From: Hyaloperonospora brassicae
Lineage: Eukaryota; Oomycota; Peronosporomycetes; Peronosporales; Peronosporaceae
Assembly: GCA_947650285.1 (NCBI GenBank)
Contig: CANTFL010001207.1
Location: 248,001 to 312,000, forward strand
Reading direction: 5' to 3'
DNA: 64,000 nt
The translations under genes were made by a program, and so were the position numbers. How positions within the stretch are numbered: the first letter of the stretch is position 1; each line of letters begins with the position of its first letter. The notes below the pieces were generated by a model. That model was not told the DNA's origin. It saw only the letters and a list, made by a program, of their open reading frames with translations, and did no database searches. Shown here one piece after another: positions 47,783-58,901 of the stretch.

Positions 47783-50700
47783 GACCACAATTATCACTTC
47801 TTAGACAATATCGTAACTATTTCCATCATCGTAAGTAACTCGTATTACTACTGATCATGTTCATTATCGAAGTTTTCACGAACCATTTTTCAAAATACGC
47901 AAAAAACGTGTCGAATGGCGATGACTTAGTGGCCATTACGAAAATGCATCTATTTAAACTCTCACAACAATAAGCCGTGTATCATCTCATCTTTAGTATG
48001 CACACATGTACGTAAGACACTGTGTGAACCTTCGCGACATTAATTCCTTATGTGGCAATTTAGATCGAAGTTTTTTATGATCCACATAGCGCTTTGTTTA
48101 ACTCAAGTAACACTCATCCTTCTTGTCAACCTAAAACGACTGTAGCATGGCGTGACCACATTCATTACTTCCTCATTTGTAATATAATGTCGATCTTCGG
48201 TTCCTTGACGGCTTTGAAACATGCGTTGGTACTTCGCCGTGATGTGAAGTGAACATCCATATTCTCACCAAAGCCCCAACTAATTTTACTTTCGACATCG
48301 CCATCACATCTGCAAAAGCGACGTTGTAGTTGCGACCATTAAACTTATTCCTTAACACACGAGTTCAAGCGTGTTTTTGTCGCTCCGAACTGCCATTTGC
48401 GTCGCGATTTTGTTTATACACCCACTTTTATGTAGACAATTTGCATTTGATAGTGTCAACACCCTGTCCCACAAGTGGTTGTTCTTAAAATCTTAAATTT
48501 ATTTTTTCATCGCCGCTTCCCAATCTGGCTTGTTAACGCTCTTAATTGCCTCGTGGCGATGTGATGGATGCGTTATCACTACTGTGTTCACCAATATATG
48601 ATAAGCATCATCCGCCTTACACACTAATTAATTCTCAGCTGACGCAGCATGCGTAATCTTGTCACTGGACGCTCCCTAGACCAAATGAGTTTATGAGCAT
48701 CGGCGAGTATTTGATGAGCTTTCATTTACCTCGTACCACGCAATACATTTCGCATCTATAATACGAGCGAGTGTGACGCTATAGTGATTCATTATACTCG
48801 TTATCGAGCGCCTCATTGTCATATGTTGCGTTGCAATTACGATGCGATACTTGTGTAAAAACACTGGATTGATTTAGTGTCGTCACCAATCCCAACAATA
48901 AGGTAACGTTTTGTACGCTTCTCATGATTGTTCTTCTTTAGGACTCTATACACCGAGCATGGAAAACAAAACAATAATCGCGATTACGGTTGGAGGATCC
49001 TTTTTATTTGTAAGTTATTCGATCCAATATACATAACCAGTATTAGCAGTTTTCGGCGGCATAATAAACACAAATGCAAGGTGTGGAACTGCATCCCCCC
49101 AAAATCAAAGATTAAAACCGCTGGTAAAAGTTTGCACCGTGTCATATTCATATTGGTACGGTGCATGCGCTTTAACTACCCATCGATATCTTTAGTTTTT
49201 GCCCCACTGATGAAAGCAGCCACGCCAGACTTATGAAAACAAAGCGACATTAGCGTATTATCCATTTGAGTTGGTGTGGAAAACGTGAATCCAAAAAATA
49301 AAACGCTTCTTGAAGCACACCGAAAAATTCTCGAATAGTTTAGACGCTCAATCTGTAGTGTGGGAGAGAACCAGTTTCACGCAGCTATTTTGTAATCCAC
49401 AGAGTTGATTATTTAGCGGTTCACGACATTGTCTCTTGGAGTCACGTAACCTTTTTAGATCAGAGCAAGTCACCCCACCAATTTGGTAGGTAGGAGAGTT
49501 TGAAGCAGTATCTTGAGTAGGCTGTTGGTTTCTGCTCTGTTTGACTTGTGTACATGTCAAACAATTGAAATTGTGCAAACGATAACAATATACAACGGCG
49601 TCGAATCAGGAGCCAGTCTATTAAAGGCACCATAATGAAGATGACCAAAGCGTCGATGGTAAGTCGAGAATGTCAGCACTTGACTTGGATTTATCAAATT
49701 ATATACGAGGTTGCTGCCATACTTAAATTGCGTGGCCCTTGAAAATAAGCGGAATTTGCGATAACACCACATTCAACGTCACACATATTCCATCACGCAT
49801 GTTGAGTACGTGCTGTGCACCACAAAGACCAAAATAATACTTTTAAGCATCTATATTTCCATATGATTATTAATTTTGAGCAAGTCCGACCGCGAAACAG
49901 GATTCGGTAAGCTTGGAAGTGTGCATATTGCCACACGCAGAGGGTTGCAGTGTCATATTTTCCATTTCGCTGATCATCAGCTTTTCGCCGCTAGACTGAA
50001 TGCACACAACTTAGGAGTCTTCAAAATCGTCCAAGCACGACTCATCGCTACAAAAAAGATGGCTCAAAACACTATCTAATATCCAGAAGTAGTTAGGAGT
50101 AACCCTTTGGGTTATGTCGACAGCGTAAAGTTTATGTCACCTTTTAAACTTCACTGCTGCGATTGTGACACATCATTTTTACATGCCCACCCTCGCCACA
50201 TTCATGAAACCATATAGTATTAAGAAATCGTGGGCTCTCGGGCGACGTTAGCAACACTTTTCGATAATTTTTCTTGGTTACGTGTTCCCAAGATTGGGCT
50301 TGATGGACCAGATCTTCAGCTTGTTTCAAATAATCCGTCATGCGATTATGTACCTTTTCCATCAGTTCTACTCTCATGTCTTCTTACGCGTCTTGCACTA
50401 TGTTGTTAGGGACCAGGTATTATAAATGGACAACGACACTTTTGCCGCAGTCACTAGATATAGAAAATGTTCAGGTCATGTTTTATTGAGGCCATTTGGC
50501 TTTGTAGAAGTTCAGTTGATATTCCGATATTGATATGTGCTAAAAAGTCTTTCGCTTTTTTTTAGCATTGCTTACTAAACGGTATTCACCTTTGATTTCA
50601 CCACGTTTTTAGTTGTTCGTAATAATAACGCTCGGCCTTACCTAGATTATAGTGTCCAAGAAGATTTACTGATTATCTTTTGGCCATTAAATATCACACG

Positions 50701-51468
50701 CTGATTGAGCCAGCTTCATTTGCCTTTCGAAACGACGCCTCAGTCCGAAAAGTTAGAACCAAGTCCTTATTTAAATCCGCTCCATTAAACACGAATTGTA
50801 AGCTTTTCCTGCCTTGCGTCAGATTACCTCACAACTTGCTCAATAAAAGGCGCTGATTGTTTTAGCATTATTCATGTATTGATGATAATCTTAATGATGT
50901 AGCTTGGTGGTCGTCATCAGCGGCGGCGTAAAGTCTTTGCAATTGCGACCGTGGTGATTCATGAACAGGTTGCCAGTGCCCAATAAATCCTGGGGACTCC
51001 GCCGGCCGGTCCGACTTTTCAATTTGAGGTAGTCCAATCAGCGCATCTATATGAATTAGTGGCTCACGTTCCATTTCCGATGCACATTAATCATCTCCTG
51101 GTGACATTTACACATCTTCCGCTTCTTTGAGCTATCTTGACCCTCCAAAAATCTGTTCTTAAAACGTTATCTGTGATTCTTCCGAGCGATACTATCGTCA
51201 TAATATGCAAAACATGAGTTACAACATCGCGCTGTCTTCTTTTCGTCTCTCCTTGACTCGTACACCCATCGAATATAGCCATCTCCGTTGCCTACAGAGA
51301 CGTACGCTATCTTTTCTTCGAATTGGTCTACCTTAACAATTAACCCGCGCCTCGCCGTAGCACTTTATGATGAAGCTATACCTCGAACGTCGGTGTCACC
51401 ATCGTTCAAGCCTGTTGGAGATCGTAATTCGTAAAATGTATAAGATCGACGCAGATACGGCCCTCGGA

Positions 51469-51665
51469 CCGCCGATAGTTTTTAAAAGTAAAAGAGGAAG
51501 TGTGATATAGAAAGGTATAATGAGTCCAACAATCGTTCTCATGTAAGTACTGGCATGATCATGCTCCTCAATAGGTAGAAAATACGATTTGCGTCACACT
51601 AACAATGAAAGTGTCCGCTAGACTCCAAATACACAAACTTCAACGTCAGTTAATCTTTGACAACA
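51469..51665 (-). repeat. Right degenerate direct repeat, probable copia 5' LTR remnant
   Basis: Partner of 46706-46905; see that entry. Confidence 0.7.
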
Positions 51666-54515
51666 GCGAAGTGACCAAATTGATGAAGTTATTTACTTCA
51701 ATTACGGGTCAACGTCCATGCTACTTCTTGTCAGACGTTCGATCATTTTTCATCGGTGGAACCCTGAGCGCGGTTGACCACACGCGTAAAAAGTAGGAAC
51801 AACTAGTTTATGACAGAAATGAAATTTTTTTATATCACTTGTATGCATGAGACTTAGATTGCTTTCACTTTAAATTGTAGATGTCCGTGGAACCTATTCT
51901 TCTGCGTTCCTGTCGTATATTTGGATGAATACAAGTCGTGTTGATTTTATTTCGACTCGTGCTTAATTTCTCCTGATTCGCCACGTAGACCAAATAATTA
52001 AGCGTACCCAGTTCCTGCTGGAACTGTAGAAATTGACAAGAATGTCGCAAGACCGTAAGAAGCACATGTATCGGTGTTTGCTCACCACAGGGATAAAAAG
52101 TGCCAAAAAACATGACATCGTCTGTGCTAAGCATAAGCGCGTGAAAAAAACTTGCCCAACTTGGATTATAAATATCTCAGCTCAAGATGTGATTTTTCCA
52201 CGCAAATTTTAAGACGCTCAGCAGTTCCACGCCTTGCGAATATCATGATACCTAAACGTACTTTTTAAGCACGTTCGCATAAGTTGTGCCCGGCAATTTC
52301 ACCTTACCGTATTGTCGTCAGGATACAAGCCTATATGGCGTCTTCGATCTTTGAAAAACCTTTTCGACATAAAATATCCTCGGCCGTCGTTGGTATGGCG
52401 ATAATAGTCGCTTTGCATTAAGTTGAAGCGTATGCGTAGGCCCGTAAATAGCAGCAACGGCAGAATAATCCTATTACATTCGTACTGATGCATACAGTCG
52501 TGAATGCTTTTTTGGAACATCTCTGACTGTTGATTATCTTGCGTAAAAAGATACGATAATCGTCTTATCAGCCGCAGTAACTTCATGCTGCCTAAATTTG
52601 CCGATAACGATGTGTTGCTTATCCTCCTCTACGTGAACAACATGGCTCTGACGGCCGAAAGGCTGACGGTCAAACTCCAATGTTTTGATTCTATTCATCC
52701 GATATCGCTAAAATTGAACAATAACTCACGCGTGCGTAGAAGCCTCTTCCTTGACTCCCATGTTGAATGAGTAGTGATCGCTCAATGAATTACAAACTAA
52801 TATTAGCTTAAAAGGAGCCCACTACTATTTTACAACAATATAGTCTACATAGAAAAAATTACAGGAAGGTGCTTGAAAACGCACGACGCAAAGTGCAGGT
52901 GACGATAGACAACTAACGAACAAAGACAATATTGAAAAATTGTTGTATTAGATATAGTAGATTTTTGTTGACAATACATGCTCAGAGCTCAATGGGCGTT
53001 GAGTAACTAGCCCATTGCGCACTAGGCCTTCATCAAACGTTTTTCTGGCTGACGTAAAAGCCTGTATTAACTCAATCGCATAATGACCGAATATCGCGCC
53101 CTCAAGCATTATTCGACTATGGTATCTGCTAAACTTATATTCATATAAGCAAATGTCAATGGCGTGCGAAGGGCTCATTCGCTTGCAAGTTCTGTTTATT
53201 CTTGTTAAGTCTTAGTGTATTTCTCTATCGATATTTATCATACCGATATTATACAATCAATGCGTACGCAAATTCTAATTATAACTTGCTGCGCGCGTCT
53301 AACCTGACAGCATATGAATAACTTGTATAAGCCAACGACCTATGTCTTGTCACCGAATATTAGCCATGTATCAGAATTGTCTCAATACCAGCGTCAACGA
53401 TAACATTCTTACAATAATTCCCACTTGAGGTGATAGTATATTCACCCGCAAAAAAAGATATTATTCACGTTGATATTCACATATGGTGTCAATATCGTCT
53501 GAAGGGACCACCCATTTCAAAGTGGCTACACGCTAGTGCACTCCGTAGCGAAACAGACTGTAGCCAGCAATACTGTGACTCGATGCCACGAGCTGGAGCA
53601 TTGGGATCAATTGAATCGCCGATCGGAAGCTGCAATGATTCAGGCTAAAAAAACTGGCATTCGTTCTTAGGGATAGCTAGGCATGACACTTTCTACCATT
53701 CATCGAGCGCTGCATTGGACAAGTTGTATAGCACACGTCGTCTACGACAGACCTGTGCTAAAAGGAGCGAACCTTCCAATAGTAGCGTCTGCTACACCTC
53801 GCGTGGTCACTTTCCGCCACTATCTGCCTTAAACGAGGTTGGTGCATGCCTGACCGGACGTTTGCGGACCATACTGTCGTAAACGAAACCGATACGACAT
53901 TAGGCTGTTTTGCTGTGAAAGCACCGAAACAGTTACTCCACAGTCGGATTGATCGATGATCATGTGCTGTTCAGGATGTGTAGTCGACAAAAGTGGGGAT
54001 GAAGGCCGTTATGGGATCAGTCGTTGGTATATCCTTCAGTCTGAGTGGGTTTTAGCTTTCATACTGATTGTGTTTTAGGAGCGATGTACTCGAGTGCGGT
54101 GCGTGGGATACACCGCGCTCGAGTAGCTGGACGGTAGACAGACGCCAACTTAAATGAAACTGCTTTACAAAATTGCACCTCCTTTGGTACTTACTTAGTA
54201 CAAGATAACTGTACTAGCAAAAAGTAAGCAGATGCCTCGCAACCTCACGCACACTGTGCGTGCAGATAAGTCTTTTCTTATTATATAAATAACTGCATCG
54301 ATAAGAAGGAAAAGCCAGACATGTATTTAAAAGTAAAATTTCTAATGAGACTCTTTTCATCTTACAACAGCTACAGTCATATCTCAAATCACTCATAGGC
54401 TTCGTGGAGACAACTGCTGTGAGATAGCCGATTTATAAGTTACGTAAATTTCTATTTTTTATATATGAAAAATATATTGAATTAGCGGTATTCTTCTATT
54501 ATATCACATTGAGAT
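51666..54515. other. AT-rich DNA with scattered transposon scraps
   Basis: No gene. A plus-strand piece at 52585-52770 reads LLILLYVNNMALTAERL, like the copia RT YVDDM region with both Asp changed to Asn. A minus-strand piece near 51990-52030 (LGTLNYLVYVANQ) is copia-like at best. At 54087-54260 two GC-rich hairpins stand out against the AT-rich background. Confidence 0.45.
54087..54125. repeat. GC-rich inverted repeat, 15-bp arms
   Basis: Arms 54087-54101 and 54111-54125 pair at 14 of 15 positions around a 9-nt loop; both arms contain CTCGAG. A second perfect hairpin (CACGCACA/TGTGCGTG, 1-nt loop) lies near 54248-54264. Confidence 0.8.
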
Positions 54516-56475
54516 ATGTCCCAAGAGCGCCTTACCACTGCACAAAGGCTCGAATTCTGCTATCACAAGGTCAATAATCCGAAAATGAGCCAGAGTGTCC
54601 TATCAAATTGCGCTTTCATCAAGTTTGGTGCTCACCTAGTCTGCAATCTCTCGTATACTCAAGAAGCGCACATATCTAAAATAAATGACAGATGCCGAAC
54701 TTTCCTCCAAACGCCCTCGCGTTGCTTAGAATGTGAAGGTGGAGGAAGCTTAGTCAACATGGGTCGTTCAATGCCAGACAAGGAATATGCCCTAACTAGA
54801 GAAGTCATTAAGGTCAAAATTTAGTGTTTTTTTTAACGACTTAGCTTACCATTTAACCATCAAGTTTCCAGTGGATAGATGCAACGCTTCTAGAAGTGAA
54901 ACAAGCTCCGCAAAATCCCGGTTCACAAAGAGATTGGTCCAGCAATTAAGGAAGCCATGGATGCATCATTGCCTGGACTTCGGGCTGAAATTGCTCGCTA
55001 CGAGCCCCGAAATAATTTCAGCATGGACGAAACTGGCATGTCTAGATTTGAGAAATCTTAATTTTAATCTAATGTTGAACATCAATGTTGTTAATTCAGG
55101 CCTATTCTACAACATGGTTACGAAGAAGACAGTTGCGCAGCACATAACTGAGGTTATCAAGAAAAAGAAGGTCGACCATGATTCGATTCCTATAAAAGGC
55201 TTAAGGCTTGGAATTTTTAGTCAATAACAGCTTTTACTTTTTATTCAGGCACGGATCTCGATTGCCTATACGGCCAATGCGGATGGTACAGAAAAAATCA
55301 AGCCTTTTTATCAAGAGAGCATTAAAACCTCGCTGGTTTCGCGCAAGTCTGGAGAGCAGCTCGTATTCTACTACGGGAACAACAAAAAGGCCTAGATGAC
55401 TGATGCTCTGTTTCAGGAGTGCTTGAAGAAATTCGACACCGAAATGAAGGAAAGCAATCTATGTTTTTTCGTTGGAATTTATCATGCCACTTTATACGCT
55501 TTTAACATACCAGTATCATTCCCAGGTCCGCAAGAGAAAGGCCTTGCTTTTGCTGGATAACTAATCATCTGACACTACCAATGATCTGGACCTGACTAAT
55601 CTTCACGTAGAGTTCATGCCTCCCAACTGTACCGCAAAAATCTAGCCCATGGATGCCGGAATCATCGCTGCTTTTAAGCGCCACTACAGGCGCCTCCATC
55701 TGCAAAATGCTGTGGACCGCGACGAACGCGGAGATGTTAACATTTAAATGGTCGACCAGTTGACCGCTCTTGAATGGAGTGCGCAGCGTAGGATGAGATG
55801 TCAGCTGCAAATGTGGAAAAGTATGTTAGCCACAATGGACGATTTGTATTCTTGTCTTTTCCTTCTGCGGCTGATCAGGAGGAGCATATGATTAAGCGCG
55901 AGTTGCAGGTTGCCATAAATATTCTTTTTCTCAGGAGCGTCATGACCATTTCCGATCTGATAAATTCAGTGGAGGAGGATGAAGCAGCACACTTGCAGTT
56001 AAATGACAGTGATTCTACCAGATGGTACATGAGGCTGAAGGGGAGGAGGAACAGGAGGAGGAGCAATTCGAATTGGTGGAGACAAGCAAAGAAGAATACC
56101 TCAAGTCTCTACCTTTTACTGCTTCCATCCTTGAATTGTCGATCCCGGTTGATACGGTTTTTCATAGGCGTATTCGTGAGCTTCAGATGTCCATCTGTAT
56201 CGATGCCACCACTCAGAGCACCCTCGACTCTTGGCTTCACTAGATAAGTTTACTCACACGTCTTCTCCAAATGCGTATATTTCATACATAAATATGGTTT
56301 TGCTTGCTCAAGAGTATTCTTGCATGATTTTGTGTCCCTGTAAAACTCATCAAAGCCTTTAGTTATGAGTTTCGAGTTATGAGTTAGCGACCATAGAACG
56401 AGCAAAAGGAGCCTTATTTTGTATGAGTTATATGAGTAACGAGTTATAGGATATGGGTTATCCGAGGAATGACTG
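54516..56475 (+). pseudogene. pogo/Tigger-type (DDE_1) transposase pseudogene with its 3' terminal repeat
   Basis: On the plus strand, frame-shifted and stopped pieces follow the order of a Tigger transposase: N-terminal helix-turn-helix (RLTTAQRLEFCYHKVNNPKM, from about 54519); a piece with NNFSMDETGMSRFEK holding the first catalytic Asp (near 55010-55055); ANADGTEKIKPFL (near 55270); LLLDN at 55545-55560 where the second Asp (DN) is kept; then EFMPPNCTAKI and, after a TAG, PMDAGIIAAFKRHYRRL. The C-terminal frame ends at 56243. The 3' end has a Tigger-like terminal repeat (complement strand starts CAGTCATTCCTCGGATAACC) ending at 56475, followed by TA. No 5' partner was found, so that end is lost or very diverged. 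Confidence 0.75.
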
Positions 56476-56506
56476 TATGTAGAGCTAAGTTTCAAATGTA
56501 GCTACT

Positions 56507-56730
56507 ACGCTCAACACCATTGCGCGTCTAGCAACTTTTGGTGGTTTAGTTGGGTGATAGAATGGCCTACGTCATTTATAAGAAAAGCGTTGCCGACTGT
56601 TACCTTCGAAGGGAATATTCCTTCAATATTTACTTTGCAAGGTAAACCGAGATAAATATTATTCGTTAAGGGAATGTTTCCGGTGACCTAATATCGTGTC
56701 AATGACATGTAATGGGCTCACCCCGTTACA
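56507..56730 (-). repeat. Truncated LTR of a gypsy element related to 33739-41721
   Basis: The segment is homologous to the right two thirds of the gypsy LTR: CATTGCGCG-TCT followed by TTGGTGG and TTGGGTGATA; the end CATGTAATGGGCTCACCCCGTTACA-like matches CATGTAACGGGCTGCCCCGTTACA. It keeps the LTR end hairpin with one change. The other end is missing. Orientation is the same as the intact element. Confidence 0.75.
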
Positions 56731-57728
56731 GAGACGCTTTCACGTCAGAACAAATGTACGTCTTCACGGCCCATAGTAACGGCAAAACGTTTGCGCCAGT
56801 GTGCGCTCCACAACGCGTGCGAATCGATCTCGCACGACTGAACATTCGCATTGCCGCACGTATTGCAAGACGTTAAAGATGCCGGTACCTGGAAGCTCAA
56901 TGGGATCGCCACTTGGTGTATGCATAGGCAAAGCGTTGTACAATCACAGCCGCTGGTGGAACACGCCCCACACGCACAACACGTTTCAAAGCAAAGGATA
57001 CGTGTTCGATGTTCGGTGCGGGCCACCGTTCAATTGCTAAGCTGAAGGTGTGTGGGTTGTGCTACGATAGCAACGCCAAGGCCTGACAAGCACCGCATCG
57101 CTCGCCTCATGCCGCTCTTCAAGTGGCACGGACCAGCAAAGGTGGTACGCGGAGGCCCGCATCACTCTTTGGCGATCTCGGCGCTGTCGAGCAAGAAAGA
57201 GGCAGCGGAGAAAACCGACTTGACCTTGCTTGGCCTACATCATTTGCCGTCAATGTCTCAGCTCTGGTCTCACTCGAGTGAGCGTGAGTGATGTGATGCG
57301 GTTCAGACGCGCCTGAAGGCAGAGACCGACCAGAGTTAGGAGAATAGCTGTTGGGGGGCGGGGCCCCCCGCCCCCCACCGATCGCGAGCTTTCACTTCGG
57401 CTGACTTCGAGTCAGCGAAATCGGTTGCGAGGACCCATTTCCGTGTGACAGATACGCTGAGAAGCTCTTGCTACGAGACGCAATATGTGCACGTCCGCTC
57501 TCTAGTCCCCACCTCGAGCCCTCTTTTCTCTAGACTATGCCGTGTGCGCACGTAGGACACGTGCGTCCAGTGACAGCTGAATCGCCCGTCCCATGACAGA
57601 GCCTATTGTATCCTCGGTGCAAAGAAGCGGAAGCAAACCGTCACGTGCTCGAGAGCCCACTCACTGCCTTACTCCTCAAATTGACCTCAAGCAGCAGCAG
57701 CAGCAGCAGCAGTTGCCTCCTGACGACA
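56731..57728. other. Transition to host-like DNA, no gene recognised
   Basis: About 1 kb. GC content rises abruptly right after the LTR relic. A plus-strand frame from 56733 to about 56877 (contains MYVFTAHSNGKTFAPVCAP) is open to its left edge at the LTR, as if an older coding sequence had been cut by the insertion. I cannot name it. A perfect GC palindrome lies at 57353-57376 and a (CAG)n run at about 57689-57713. Confidence 0.45.
57353..57376. repeat. Perfect G/C-only palindrome
   Basis: Arms GGGGGGCGGGG (57353-57363) and CCCCGCCCCCC (57366-57376) flank a CC loop. It can form a very stable hairpin about 350 bp upstream of the first histidine-phosphatase gene. Confidence 0.9.
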
Positions 57729-58553
57729 ATGCCGGCACGTCCAGTGTCCGCCCATTTGCGCTGTGTCTCGGGCTTCTTCCACATGGACCTGTCGAACGAA
57801 GCCGTGGACGAGCTGGGGGACCCGCCTTTACGCATGGGGCTCATGGCGGACAAATCCTGGTCGGACGTCTACGCCTATATGGACAAGTTCGCGCTCCGGA
57901 ACCCGCGTCGACGGATCAAGTTGGTCATCTTGCTCCGACATGGAGAAGCGACCCACAATGCCACGAAGGCCCGAGTGGGTGCGAAGCTATGGGAGGAACA
58001 GTACGAGCGGCTGCTCGAGTTCATTGACGCCCCCTTGACGGCGCACGGCCAGGGCCAGGCCGACGCAGCGGCTTTGATGCTCGAGGAGCAGATGGAAAAC
58101 TGCGACCTGCGCGTCCAGCGCGTGTTTGTGTCTCCGTTGGACCGCACGTTGCAGACGTACGACCGCGTGTGCCACCACCGGCGGGACATTCCCGTGTCGG
58201 TGATGGAGCTCGCAAGAGAGACGTTAGGAGTCGTCAACTGCGATCGCCGCAAGCGCGTAACGTTGAAGCGAGAGGCGTATCCGCAGTTGGACTTTGTCCA
58301 CGTGGCTAGCGACGACGACACGTGGTGGCAACCCGACCACCGCGAGACGAGCAGTGAGATCGCGGCCAGAGCGGCCACGTTCCTCGACAAAGTGCTCTAC
58401 AAAAGTCCCGAGCGCTGCGTGCTCGTGGTCTCGCACAGCGGCTTTTGTCGCGGCTGCTTTGCTGCAGTGGGGCATCGGTACTATCGACCTCGGAATGCCG
58501 AGTTCATCCCGTTGCTGATCACGGACGCGACCGAAGACGAGCTGCTGCAGTAA
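57729..58553 (+). CDS. Histidine phosphatase (phosphoglycerate-mutase superfamily, PMU1-like), no signal peptide
   Basis: 274 aa in one exon from the first in-frame ATG, just after a (CAG)n run. The catalytic phospho-His is in LLRHGEATHN (about residue 70); the second His is in VVSHSGF near the C-terminus; Arg of VSPLDRTLQTY belongs to the pocket. The WWQPDHRET block and DAPLTAHGQGQA are shared with the next gene. PMU1-type proteins hydrolyse phosphate esters; true mutase activity is unlikely without the family's dPGM loop. No leader, so cytosolic by default. A tandem paralogue follows 348 bp downstream. Confidence 0.88.
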   Translation: MPARPVSAHLRCVSGFFHMDLSNEAVDELGDPPLRMGLMADKSWSDVYAYMDKFALRNPRRRIKLVILLRHGEATHNATKARVGAKLWEEQYERLLEFIDAPLTAHGQGQADAAALMLEEQMENCDLRVQRVFVSPLDRTLQTYDRVCHHRRDIPVSVMELARETLGVVNCDRRKRVTLKREAYPQLDFVHVASDDDTWWQPDHRETSSEIAARAATFLDKVLYKSPERCVLVVSHSGFCRGCFAAVGHRYYRPRNAEFIPLLITDATEDELLQ

Positions 58554-58901
58554 AAGACCCCGACCTCCACCATGGCGTAGGCTACTACTGGTCAGGGGTA
58601 GCACAGCTTACCGAACAGCTCTCGTCGTGCGTCTCCCAGTCTCCGGAACAACCCGTGTACGTAGAAAAAGGAGGGTGACCTGATCCGCGTTGATGTTTCG
58701 GACGCGGTCGTCTGACGGGCGCTGTCCGGACCAGCCATCTCAATGAATGGTGGCGTCCCATCGTCTCTCTCTCTCTTCCCCCTCAGTGCTACACGCGTCC
58801 AATCGCTCCTCCTCCTTCGTCGTCTTCACTCACTGTCTGCAGTCGTCACTTTGGCTTTTCGCAGCTTCGCACCAGTCCGTCCGTCCTCGCAACTCGACCA
58901 G
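58554..58901. promoter_or_regulatory. Spacer between the tandem phosphatase genes
   Basis: 348 bp holding the 3' end of the first gene and the promoter of the second. Pyrimidine-rich stretches (CTCTCTCTCTCTTCCCCCTC near 58765-58785) precede the start, as is common near oomycete transcription starts. No precise core element is claimed. Confidence 0.4.

Larger units (their letters stand above)
46706..51665 (-). mobile_element. Decayed Ty1/copia retrotransposon
   Basis: On the minus strand, in the right order for copia, I see short relics: a Gag piece with a zinc-knuckle-like CGEGGHVKMMCH (50144-50377), a GAG-pre-integrase piece (YHRRFGHLHYGAFNRL and SDLKRL, 49350-49770), an RT piece (HHGEVPTHV, 48173-48358) and an RNase H trace (FDNQAAI, near 47150-47190). 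All are full of stops and frame changes. Degenerate direct repeats of about 195 bp bracket it (about 46706-46905 and 51469-51665), sharing for example TGGCATGATCATGCTCCTCA, and fit an old LTR pair. The order matters more than any single weak match. Confidence 0.7.
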
